This document shows, in pieces, positions 22,147 through 33,961 of a stretch of 64,000 bases of DNA. The notes beneath the pieces are model-generated. The model searched no databases. It saw only the letters and a list, made by a program, of their open reading frames with translations, and was not told the origin of the DNA. A program made the translations under genes and the position numbers. The DNA is from VRUE01 sp963796705 (GTDB taxonomy: Bacteria > Actinomycetota > Thermoleophilia > Solirubrobacterales > 70-9): positions 1 through 64,000 of the forward strand of contig CAWCMK010000008.1 of NCBI GenBank assembly GCA_963796705.1, in the 5' to 3' direction. Position 1 is the first letter of the stretch, and the number at the start of each line of letters is the position of its first letter.

Positions 22147-22704
22147 GTGAGCGAGACGGTCGTGCTCGAGCGCGACGACCTGCGGCGAACGCTGAGACGG
22201 ATCGCCCATGAGATCGCCGAGAAGAATCCGGACGCGGCCGGCTTGGCGATCATCGGGATCCACACCCGCGGCGCGATCCTCGCCCGCCGCCTGCACGCGA
22301 TGCTGGGAGAGCTGACCCGGGCCGAGCTGCCGATCGGCGACATCGATATCTCCTTTTACCGCGACGACGTCGGTGCCAAGGCGGCGAGCTTTTCCCAGCC
22401 GGTGGTCCACGCCTCCCATATCGACTTCGACCTCTCCGATCGCACGATCATCCTCGTCGATGACGTGCTCTTCACCGGGCGCACGGTGCGCGCCGCGATC
22501 GAGGCGATCTTCGACTACGGCCGCCCGCGCCGGGTCCAGCTGGCGGTGCTCTGCGATCGCGGCCACCGCGAGTTGCCCCTGCGGCCCGACTACGTCGGCA
22601 AGAACCTGCCGACCGCCCCCGAGGAGCGCGTCAACGTGCGCCTCGAGGAGAGCGACGGCCTCGATCAGGTGACGATCTCCGAGGCCGCCGAGGTTCCGGC
22701 GTGA
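22147..22704 (+). CDS. pyrR: PyrR, pyrimidine operon regulator / uracil phosphoribosyltransferase
   Basis: The protein has 185 residues with a type I PRTase fold. The PRPP loop is IILVDDVLFTGRTVRAAIEA. IIGIHTRGAILARRL and DISFYRDDV are further family segments, and RGHRELPLRPDYVGKNLPTA is the C-terminal block conserved in PyrR. It binds pyr mRNA when UMP or UTP is high. The start is GTG at 22147 after AGGAAGGAG. It heads the operon, and its stop overlaps the pyrB start (GTGA). Confidence 0.95.
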   Translation: MSETVVLERDDLRRTLRRIAHEIAEKNPDAAGLAIIGIHTRGAILARRLHAMLGELTRAELPIGDIDISFYRDDVGAKAASFSQPVVHASHIDFDLSDRTIILVDDVLFTGRTVRAAIEAIFDYGRPRRVQLAVLCDRGHRELPLRPDYVGKNLPTAPEERVNVRLEESDGLDQVTISEAAEVPA

Positions 22705-23668
22705 GGCACCTGCTGGCGATCGACCAGTTAAGCCGCGAGGAGATCGAGGCGATCCTCGAGCGGGCCGAGAGCTTTGCCGAGGTCGGCCGCCGCGACATCA
22801 AGAAGGTCCCGACCCTGCGCGGGCGCACCGTCGTCAGCCTCTTTTATGAGTCGAGCACCCGGACCAGCTCCTCCTTTGAGCTCGCCGCGAAGCGACTCTC
22901 CGCCGATCTCGTCTCGGTCAAGGCGGCCGGCTCCTCGGTCGATAAGGGCGAGTCGCTGAAGGACACCGTCACGACCCTCTCGGCCTATGACCCGGCGGCG
23001 ATCGTGATCCGCCACCCGCACGCCGGCGCCGCGAAGCTGGTCGCCGAGTGGAGCGAGGCCGCGGTGATCAACGCCGGCGATGGCAAGCACGAGCACCCGA
23101 GCCAGGCGCTGCTCGACCTCTACACGCTGCGCCGCCGCCTGGAGACGCTCGAGGGCAAGCGGATCTGGATCGTCGGCGACGTCCTCCACAGCCGCGTCGC
23201 GCGCTCCAACCTGAGCGCCTTTCGAAAGCTCGGCGCCGAGGTGACCCTCTGTGGGCCGCCGACCCTGATCCCCCGCGAGATCGAGCAGCTGGGCTGCGCG
23301 GTCGCCTACTCGCTCGATGGCCTTGAGGGGGCCGACGTGATCTACGCGCTGCGCCTGCAGCACGAGCGCATGCAGGGCAGCTTCGTGCCCTCCCTGCGCG
23401 AGTACATCTCCCACTTCCAGATCGACTCCCGGCGCCTCGGGCCGCGGCAGCTCCTGATGCACCCCGGCCCGGTCAACCGCGGCGTCGAGCTCGCCAGCGA
23501 GGTCGTCGACTCGCCCCAGTGCCTGATGGCAGAGCAGGTCGCCTCGGGCCTCGTCGTGCGGATGGCGATCCTCTACGAGCTCCTGGCGAGCGCCGGCGAG
23601 CAGCCGACGCCGCTGCCCAGCGGTGAGGGCGGCGTCGCCGGGGAGCCGACCCCGATCGGACAGCCGGC

Positions 23669-23672
<4 letters not shown>
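22701..23672 (+). CDS. pyrB: Aspartate carbamoyltransferase catalytic subunit
   Basis: The protein has 323 residues and transfers carbamoyl from carbamoyl phosphate to aspartate, the committed step of UMP synthesis. The carbamoyl-phosphate site is YESSTRTSSSFELAAKRL. AAGSSVDKGESLKDTVTTL, the HPSQALLDLYTL block and LMHPGPVNRGVEL (aspartate side) are all present. No pyrI regulatory chain is nearby, so the enzyme is probably unregulated or associates with PyrC. Start GTG 22701 inside the pyrR stop; the stop overlaps the pyrC start. Confidence 0.96.
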
Positions 23673-25032
<1,360 letters not shown>

Positions 25033-25036
<4 letters not shown>

Positions 25037-26137
25037 GCGGCTATCTGCTGCTCGAGGACGGCACCCACCTTGAGGGCGAGCTCTGCGCGCACCCCGAGCC
25101 GGTCACCGGCGAGGTCGTCTTCAACACCGCGATGACCGGCTATCAGGAGTCGATGAGCGATCCCTCCTACGCCGGTCAGATCATCGTCTTCACCTACCCC
25201 CTGATCGGCAACTACGGCGTCTCTGCCGCGGCGATGGAGTCCGATCGGATCCACGCCCGGGGGGCGATCATGCGCGATCCCAAGAACCGCGAGGACGCCG
25301 CCAGCGCCGAGGGCGGCTGGCTTGACTGGCTCTGCGATTGCGGCGTCGCCGCGCTCGGCGGCCTCGACACCCGCGCCCTGGTGCGCCAGATTCGCGACCG
25401 CGGCGCGATGCGGGGCGGGATCTTCCCCGCCGAGCTGCCCGAGTCTGAGGCGCGCGAGCTGATCGCCGCCGAGCCGGCGATGGACGGAGCCGATTTCGCC
25501 CGGATCGTCAGCCCGCCCGAGCCGGTTCGCTTCGCCGGGGAGGGGCCCCACGTAGTCGGGATCGATACCGGCGTCAAGCTGAACATCGTCCGCCAGCTGC
25601 GCCAGCGCGACTGCCGGGTGACGCTTCTGCCCTGCAGGAGCTCGGCGGCCGAGGTGCTCGCCGAGGACCCCGATCTGATCTTCCTCGCCAACGGTCCCGG
25701 GGACCCGGCGGCGCTCGACTACATCGTCGCGACGGTCGCAGAGCTGATCGGCAAGCGGCCGCTCTTCGGGATCTGCCTCGGGCACCAGCTGCTCTGCCGG
25801 GCGCTCGGCCTTGAGACCTTCAAGCTTCCCTTCGGGCACCGCGGCGCCAATCACCCGGTCAAGGAGCTGGCCAGCGGCCGGATCGACATCACCTCGCAAA
25901 ACCACGGCTTCGCGGTGGCGGGGCCCGACGGCGAGGAGCGGATCGAGGCCGACCGCCCGGTCCGCTGGGAGACCGACTTCGGCGCCGCCGAGCTGACCCA
26001 CCTGAACCTCTATGACCGCACCGTCGAGGGGCTGGCGCTGCCCGAGCTCGCCGCGGCGAGCGTCCAGTACCACCCCGAGGCGGGCCCCGGCCCTCACGAT
26101 GCTCGCCACCTGTTTGACTCCTTCCTGGCCCTCGCAG

Positions 26138-26148
<11 letters not shown>
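25033..26148 (+). CDS. carA: Carbamoyl-phosphate synthase small (glutaminase) subunit
   Basis: The protein has 371 residues. The N-terminal domain starts GYLLLEDGTHLEGEL and includes VFNTAMTGYQESMSDPSYAG. The C-terminal class I glutamine amidotransferase has the nucleophile in FGICLGHQLLCRALG and the His/Glu pair in QYHPEAGPGPHD. It delivers ammonia from glutamine to CarB. The start is GTG at 25033, overlapping the pyrC stop; the frame upstream of it is out of family. Its last 11 bases overlap carB. Confidence 0.96.
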
Positions 26149-29298
<3,150 letters not shown>

Positions 29299-29302
<4 letters not shown>

Positions 29303-30174
29303 GCTCCCCGGCGGCCTCCGGAGGCCCGGGGGCCGATCTCGACTCGGCCCCGCTCAGAGCCCCGGCGCCGCTTGGCAGACGGCTCTGCGAGGTCCTCGAG
29401 AACCGCGCCTCGGGTACCTACCGGCTCCTCTCGCTGGGCGATCAGCAGGGACCCGAGCCGGCGGCGGGCCAGTTCTACATGCTCGCCACGGAGCGCCACT
29501 GGGCCGAGGCGGGCGGGCGACCCTTCCTGCCGCGCGCCCTCTCGGTCGCCGACGCAAAGCGCGGGGCGCTCGAGTTCCTGCTCGAGGACGTCGGGCCCGG
29601 AACCGAGCGCCTCTGCGGCCTTTGCCCGGGGGAGATGGTCTGGGTGAACGGTCCCCTCGGCAACGCCTTCTCCGAACCCCGCCAGCTGGCGGCGGGCGCC
29701 GCCGGGGCGATCCTCGTCGGCGGCGGCATCGGGATCGCGCCGCTGGCACTCCTGCGCCGCCAGCTCGCTGGTCGCGGGGTGCCGACCCAGATCCTGCTCG
29801 GCTTTCGCAGCGCCGCGCACAGCGGCGGCCTCGATGACCTCTTCTCAAACTGCCAGCTGGGCCTCGCCTCCGATGACGGGCACCTGGGCGAGCGCGGCTA
29901 CGTGACCGAGCTGCTGGCGGCGATGCTCGCCGGCGATGACGCCGGCTCGGCCGCCGTTTATGCCTGCGGCCCGGCGGCGATGCTGGGGGCGGTGCGGGCG
30001 ATGTGCGGGGGCCGCGGAGTCGCCTGCGAGCTGGCCCTCGAGGCGCCGATGGCCTGCGGTTTTGGGGCCTGCTTTGGCTGTGCGGTCCCGCGGGCCGAGG
30101 GCGGCTATCTGCGCCTCTGCCTCGAGGGGCCGGTGCTGCGCGGGGAGGCGATCGCCGAGGTCCCCGGTGGCTGA
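29299..30174 (+). CDS. pyrK: Dihydroorotate dehydrogenase electron-transfer subunit
   Basis: The protein has 291 residues, an FAD/NAD and [2Fe-2S] reductase that passes electrons from PyrD to NAD+. The FAD segment is GGRPFLPRALSVADAK, the NAD fold is AILVGGGIGIAPLALLRRQL, and the iron-sulfur cysteines lie in ACGFGACFGCAVPRAEGGYL followed by RLCLEGP. Its presence fits the type 1B PyrD next to it. A ~25-residue low-complexity N-terminal extension (MSSPAASGGPGAD...) precedes the ferredoxin-reductase fold. Start ATG 29299 overlaps the carB stop. Confidence 0.94.
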
Positions 30175-31045
30175 GCTTTGCGGGATCGCCCTGGCCCACC
30201 CGGTGATCAACGCCTCGGGGACCTTTGACGCGCTCGCCGCGCGGCGTGTCTACGGCGAGGCGCTGTTTGAGGAGTTCCCCTTCGCCGCCTTCGTCTCAAA
30301 GACGATCACTCCGAAGCCGCGCGCTGGCAACGAGCCGCAGCGGATCTGGGAGACGCCGGCCGGGATGATCAACTCGATCGGCCTGCCCAACAGGGGTCTG
30401 GCCGGATTTTTGGCCGAGGAGCTGCCGGCGCTCGCCGAGCTGCCGGTGCCGCTGATCGTCTCGGTTATGGGGCGAAGCCGGGAGGAGTTCTGCCAGCTTT
30501 TGGAGGGGATCGGCGCCCGCGAGGAGGTCGCGGCGATCGAGCTGAACGTCTCCTGCCCGAACGTCGAGTCGGGGCTGATCGTCGGCGAGGCGCCGGAGGA
30601 GACCGCGGCCCTGCTCGAAGCGCTGCGGCCGCTCAGCGCCAAGCCGCTGATCGTCAAGCTGACACCCAATGTCGCCGACCCGGCGGCGGTCGCCCTCGCC
30701 GCCGAGGCCGGCGGCGCCGACGCGGTCTCCCTGATCAACACCCTGAAGGCGAGTGCGATCGACCCGGTGAGCGGCAGCCCGGCGCTGGCGGCGGGCCACG
30801 GCGGTCTCTCGGGAGCGGCGGTGCGGCCGATCGCGGTGGCCCAGGTTCGCGCGGTCGCGGCCGCCCTCAGCCTGCCGGTGATCGGCATGGGGGGCATCGG
30901 CTGTGGCGCCGATGCCCTGGAGCTGATCGAGGCGGGCGCCTCGCTGGTCGCGGTCGGGACCGAGAATTTCCGCGACCCGCTGGCCGGCCGCCGCGTCGCG
31001 GCGGAGCTGGCGGCGCTCTCGGAGTCCCACAAGTTGCTTCGGTAA
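30167..31045 (+). CDS. pyrD: Dihydroorotate dehydrogenase, class 1B catalytic subunit
   Basis: The protein has 292 residues, an FMN-bound TIM barrel oxidising dihydroorotate to orotate. Visible: HPVINASGTFDALAARRVYG, the FVSKTITPKPRAGN loop, NSIGLPNRGLAGFL, the active-site cysteine in IELNVSCPNVESGLIVG, IVKLTPNVAD and the phosphate site GMGGIGCGADALELIEAGAS. The catalytic Cys (rather than Ser) and the adjacent pyrK define class 1B. GTG 30167 overlaps the end of pyrK by 8 bases. pyrF does not follow; a promoter and mihF do. Confidence 0.95.
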   Translation: MAELCGIALAHPVINASGTFDALAARRVYGEALFEEFPFAAFVSKTITPKPRAGNEPQRIWETPAGMINSIGLPNRGLAGFLAEELPALAELPVPLIVSVMGRSREEFCQLLEGIGAREEVAAIELNVSCPNVESGLIVGEAPEETAALLEALRPLSAKPLIVKLTPNVADPAAVALAAEAGGADAVSLINTLKASAIDPVSGSPALAAGHGGLSGAAVRPIAVAQVRAVAAALSLPVIGMGGIGCGADALELIEAGASLVAVGTENFRDPLAGRRVAAELAALSESHKLLR

Positions 31046-31099
31046 CTCCACCTCGAGTCGAGGTCGAGATGAATTTGGCGACTATTGGGAAAAATGCCC

Positions 31100-31127
31100 T
31101 TGCGCAGGCTCGGGCCGCGGCTATACT
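31100..31127 (+). promoter_or_regulatory. Promoter of mihF
   Basis: TTGCGC (31100-31105), 16-base spacer, TATACT (31122-31127). The ATG of mihF is 9 bases downstream, so the message is leaderless or nearly so. It gives the nucleoid-protein gene independent expression from the pyr operon. Confidence 0.55.
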
Positions 31128-31136
31128 CGCCGGCCA

Positions 31137-31469
31137 ATGAGCGTCCCAGTCAAGACCTCCGCCGCGGCCCCCGAGAGGTCGCTGGACCAGAGGATGGACG
31201 CGCTCAAGCGGGCGAACAACATCCGCACCTCCCGGGCCCGGCTGAAGAAGGACCTGAAAGCCGGCAAGGCGAGCATCCACGCGCTGCTCCTTGACCCGCC
31301 CGACTACGTGCTCACCGCCAAGGTCTTCGACATGCTGTTGGCGGTGCCCAAGTACGGCCGCGTCAAGGCGAACCGGATCCTCAACCAGTGCCGGATCTCG
31401 CCCTCAAAGACGATCGGCGGGCTCTCCGAGCGCCAGCGCAACGAGCTGGTCTCCCAGCTCCACCGCTAG
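31137..31469 (+). CDS. mihF: Actinobacterial integration host factor
   Basis: The protein has 110 residues, a helical nucleoid-associated DNA-binding protein (mIHF/sIHF) specific to Actinobacteria. The N-terminal helix is ERSLDQRMDALKRANNIRTS, then RARLKKDLKAGKASIHALLL, and the helix-two-turn-helix core VPKYGRVKANRILNQCRISP with TIGGLSERQRNELVSQL. It binds and bends DNA and affects supercoiling. The mihF-gmk-rpoZ-coaBC order is a conserved actinobacterial block and is one of the best taxonomic signals in the window. Confidence 0.95.
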   Translation: MSVPVKTSAAAPERSLDQRMDALKRANNIRTSRARLKKDLKAGKASIHALLLDPPDYVLTAKVFDMLLAVPKYGRVKANRILNQCRISPSKTIGGLSERQRNELVSQLHR

Positions 31470-31523
31470 CCGGCCCACAGAGAGGCCCATCCGGCCGACC
31501 GGCTTGCTTTGCTGGGCGCGGCG

Positions 31524-32090
31524 ATGTCCAAGGTCTTCGTCATAACAGGACCCTCGGGAGTCGGGAAGGGGACCCTGATCAGGGAGCTGCGCCGGCGCGT
31601 CCCCGACCTGACGCTCTCGATCTCGGCGACGACCCGCGCCCCGCGCGAGGGCGAGGTGGAGGGCCGCGATTACCACTTCCTCTCCCCGGCGGAGTTCCAG
31701 GCCCGGGTCGAGGGCGATCAGTTTCTCGAGTTCGCGACCTACAGCGGCAACCGCTACGGGACGCTTCGCTCCGAGGTCGAGCGGCGCCTCGCGCAGGGGC
31801 AGTCGGTGCTCTTGGAGATCGAGGTCCAGGGGGCCCAGCAGGTGCGCGCCTCTGCCCTTGAGTCGGTGCAGATCTTCATCGCCCCACCCGACCCCACCGA
31901 CCTGCGCCGGCGCCTCGAGGGCCGCGGCACCGATTCTGAGGAGGCGATCGACACCCGCCTTGAGACCGCGGAATCCGAGCTCGCCCTGCAGGGGGACTTC
32001 GACCACCATGTCGTCAACGACGAGCTCGGGCGGGCGGCCGATCAGTTGGAGGAGATCGTGCGCGCCGAGCTCGGCTTGTCACTAGACTGA
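31524..32090 (+). CDS. gmk: Guanylate kinase
   Basis: The protein has 188 residues and phosphorylates GMP to GDP. The P-loop is VFVITGPSGVGKGTLIREL. SATTRAPREGEVEGRDYHFL is the GMP-binding region, LEIEVQGAQQVR the Walker B side, and FDHHVVNDEL the C-terminal hallmark. The ATG at 31524 is favoured over a TTG five codons earlier. It sits between mihF and rpoZ as in other actinobacteria. Confidence 0.95.
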   Translation: MSKVFVITGPSGVGKGTLIRELRRRVPDLTLSISATTRAPREGEVEGRDYHFLSPAEFQARVEGDQFLEFATYSGNRYGTLRSEVERRLAQGQSVLLEIEVQGAQQVRASALESVQIFIAPPDPTDLRRRLEGRGTDSEEAIDTRLETAESELALQGDFDHHVVNDELGRAADQLEEIVRAELGLSLD

Positions 32091-32098
32091 GCGGCTCA

Positions 32099-32332
32099 AT
32101 GATCAGACCACGCGTTGACAGGCTCCTCGAGCACGCCGACTCCCACTACGCGGCAGTCGTCGTCTCGGCCAAGCGGGCCCGACAGATAAACAGCTACTTC
32201 CACAACCTCGGCGAGGGCAGCTTCGGTGAGTACCCGCCGCCGATGGTCGAAATCAGCAACGAAGGGAACTACCTCTCGGTGGCGCTCGAGGAGCTTGCCG
32301 AGGGCAAGCTCAAATACGAGTACCGCGCCTGA
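32099..32332 (+). CDS. rpoZ: RNA polymerase omega subunit
   Basis: The protein has 77 residues. MIRPRVDRLLEHADSHYAAV and VVSAKRARQINSYFHNLGEG (the latter with the conserved A-K-RARQIN helix that clamps beta') identify omega; the C terminus reads ISVALEEL-like LSVALEELAEGKLKYEY. It assists folding of beta'. It follows gmk by 8 bases. Confidence 0.93.
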   Translation: MIRPRVDRLLEHADSHYAAVVVSAKRARQINSYFHNLGEGSFGEYPPPMVEISNEGNYLSVALEELAEGKLKYEYRA

Positions 32333-32371
32333 TTCCGGGCGCCCCGTGGGCGCCAGGGAGGAGTTTTTGAG

Positions 32372-33619
32372 ATGGCCAGAATCCTGCTCGGCGTAAGCGG
32401 CGGGATCGCCGCCTACAAGTCGCTGGAGTTCGCCCGCCTCGCGACCCTCGCCGGCCACGGCGTGCGGGTCCTGATGAGCGAGAACGCCGGGCGCTTCATC
32501 GGCGCCGCCTCCTTCGAGGGGATCGTCGGCGCCCCGGTGCTCGTCTCGGAGTTCGAGCGCGACCCGCTGGGCGGCGCCTTCCCGGGCGAGCCGGCGCCGG
32601 CCCATGACCCGATCGGCCACCTCGAGCTGGCCGCGAACTGCGACGTCTATCTCATCGCGCCGGCCTCGGCGAACACCCTCGCAAAGCTCGCCAGCGGCGC
32701 CGCGGACTCGATGCTCAGCACCTCGTTTTTGGCCTGCACGGCGCCGCGCCTGGTGGCGCCGGCGATGAACGAGCGGATGCTCGCCGACGCGGCCACCCAG
32801 GAGAACCTGACGATCCTCCGCAACCGCGGCGTGATCGTGATCGAGCCCGAGACCGGGCGCCTGGCCTCGCGCGGGGAGCAGGGGCGCGGGCGGTTGCCCG
32901 ATCCGGCCCGCCTCCTGGCTCAGCTCGAGGCGCTCTTGCCCGCCGGCAGCCGACCCTGGGATGGCCTGCGGGTGCTGGTCACCGCCGGCGGCACCCGTGA
33001 GCCGCTTGACCCGGTGCGCTTCCTCGGCAACCGCTCCAGCGGCCGGATGGGGATCGCGCTGGCGGCCGCGGCGGCGCGGCGCGGCGCCGAGGTGACCCTG
33101 ATCGCGGCCAACGTCTCCCTGCCCGAGCCGGCCGGCGTGGTCCGCCTTGACGTGCAGAGCACCGCCGAGCTCGGGGCGGCGACCCGGGAGCGGTTCGGCG
33201 CCGCCCAGGTGCTGGTGATGGCCGCCGCCCCGGCCGACTTTCGCGCCGCCCAGATCGCCCCCGAGAAGCTCAGCCGCGAGGCCGCACTGGAGCTGCGCCT
33301 GGAGCCGACCGAGGACATCCTCGCCGCGCTTGCGGCGAAGCGCAGCGCCGAGCAGACGATCGTCGGCTTTGCCGCCGAGCACGGGCCCGGCGCCGAGCGC
33401 CGGGCCCGTGCCAAGCTCGAGGCAAAGGGGGCCGATCTGATCGTCCTAAACGACGTCTCTGACCCGGCGATCGGCTTTGAGAGCAGCGAGAACGCCGTCA
33501 CCCTGATCGACCGCGCGGGCGAGCGGGCGCTGCCGCGGGCCTCCAAGGACGCGATCGCCGAGGCGATCCTCGAGCGGGTCGAGGAGCTGCGCCGCGCTGC
33601 CCCTCAGCGGAGCACCTGA
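32372..33619 (+). CDS. coaBC: Bifunctional phosphopantothenoylcysteine decarboxylase / PPC synthetase
   Basis: The protein has 415 residues and carries out two steps of coenzyme A synthesis. The N-terminal flavoprotein (CoaC) starts ILLGVSGGIAAYKSLEFARL, with the active-site His in PIGHLELA and the PAMNERM and CTAPRL segments. The C-terminal CoaB half has VLVTAGGTREPLDPVRFLGN, RSSGRMGIALA and ADFRAAQIAPEKLSR (CTP and catalytic Lys region). A ribosome site AGGGAGGAG precedes the ATG at 32372, and a GGCGCC-containing hairpin lies in the short gap from rpoZ. Confidence 0.94.
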   Translation: MARILLGVSGGIAAYKSLEFARLATLAGHGVRVLMSENAGRFIGAASFEGIVGAPVLVSEFERDPLGGAFPGEPAPAHDPIGHLELAANCDVYLIAPASANTLAKLASGAADSMLSTSFLACTAPRLVAPAMNERMLADAATQENLTILRNRGVIVIEPETGRLASRGEQGRGRLPDPARLLAQLEALLPAGSRPWDGLRVLVTAGGTREPLDPVRFLGNRSSGRMGIALAAAAARRGAEVTLIAANVSLPEPAGVVRLDVQSTAELGAATRERFGAAQVLVMAAAPADFRAAQIAPEKLSREAALELRLEPTEDILAALAAKRSAEQTIVGFAAEHGPGAERRARAKLEAKGADLIVLNDVSDPAIGFESSENAVTLIDRAGERALPRASKDAIAEAILERVEELRRAAPQRST

Positions 33620-33625
33620 GCGGGC

Positions 33626-33631
33626 TATACT
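33626..33631 (+). promoter_or_regulatory. Putative -10 box TATACT before the rimP-nusA operon
   Basis: TATACT lies 7 bases after the coaBC stop and 33 bases before the terminator-like hairpin. The -35 region is weak. Confidence 0.4.
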
Positions 33632-33664
33632 GAGGCAAGCTTTTCTGTCCCCCGGTAGTGCGAG

Positions 33665-33689
33665 AAGTGGGCCTGGCCCACTTTTTTTT
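33665..33689 (+). terminator. Strong intrinsic terminator / possible attenuator ahead of rimP
   Basis: AAGTGGGC (33665-33672), loop CTG, GCCCACTT (33676-33683), then a T run to 33689. It stands 14 bases before the rimP ATG and after a TATACT box. It may simply end the coaBC transcript, or attenuate the rimP-nusA-infB operon. Confidence 0.85.
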
Positions 33690-33703
33690 CGCCCCGAATC
33701 GCC

Positions 33704-33961
33704 ATGAACGACTTCCAAACTGACATCCAGCAGCAACTGAACGAACTCGACTCCGAGCTCGAGCTCGTCGCCCTGGAGAAGCCCGGCAGGGAGTCGCTGC
33801 GGATCTTCATCGACCATCCCCAGGGCGTCAATCTGGCCCTCTGCGAACGGGTCACCCAGCAGCTCAGCCACCTGCTCGCCGACTACACCCTGGAGGTCTC
33901 CTCGCCGGGGCCCAAGTACCGCCGCACCGATCCAGTATCCGAGACCAAGGAGCTCCAGTGA
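33704..33961 (+). CDS. rimP: RimP-like ribosome maturation factor, N-terminal domain only
   Basis: The protein has only 85 residues against ~150-190 for typical RimP, which helps 30S assembly. The N-terminal alpha/beta domain is present (LELVALEKPGRESLRIFIDH, NLALCERVTQQLSHLLADYT, LEVSSPGPKYRRTDP, close to the family's LEVSSPGL block). The frame then stops 14 residues later, so the C-terminal SH3-like domain is absent. The stop overlaps the nusA start (GTGA), so there is no room for a shifted continuation. Position ahead of nusA is the normal rimP place, which supports the assignment. Confidence 0.82.
   Translation: MNDFQTDIQQQLNELDSELELVALEKPGRESLRIFIDHPQGVNLALCERVTQQLSHLLADYTLEVSSPGPKYRRTDPVSETKELQ

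Noticed and set aside
32338..32354. GGCGCC...GGCGCC hairpin between rpoZ and coaBC as a terminator
   Set aside because: A strong ribosome site follows at once and there is no T run directly after the stem; more likely a minor leader structure.
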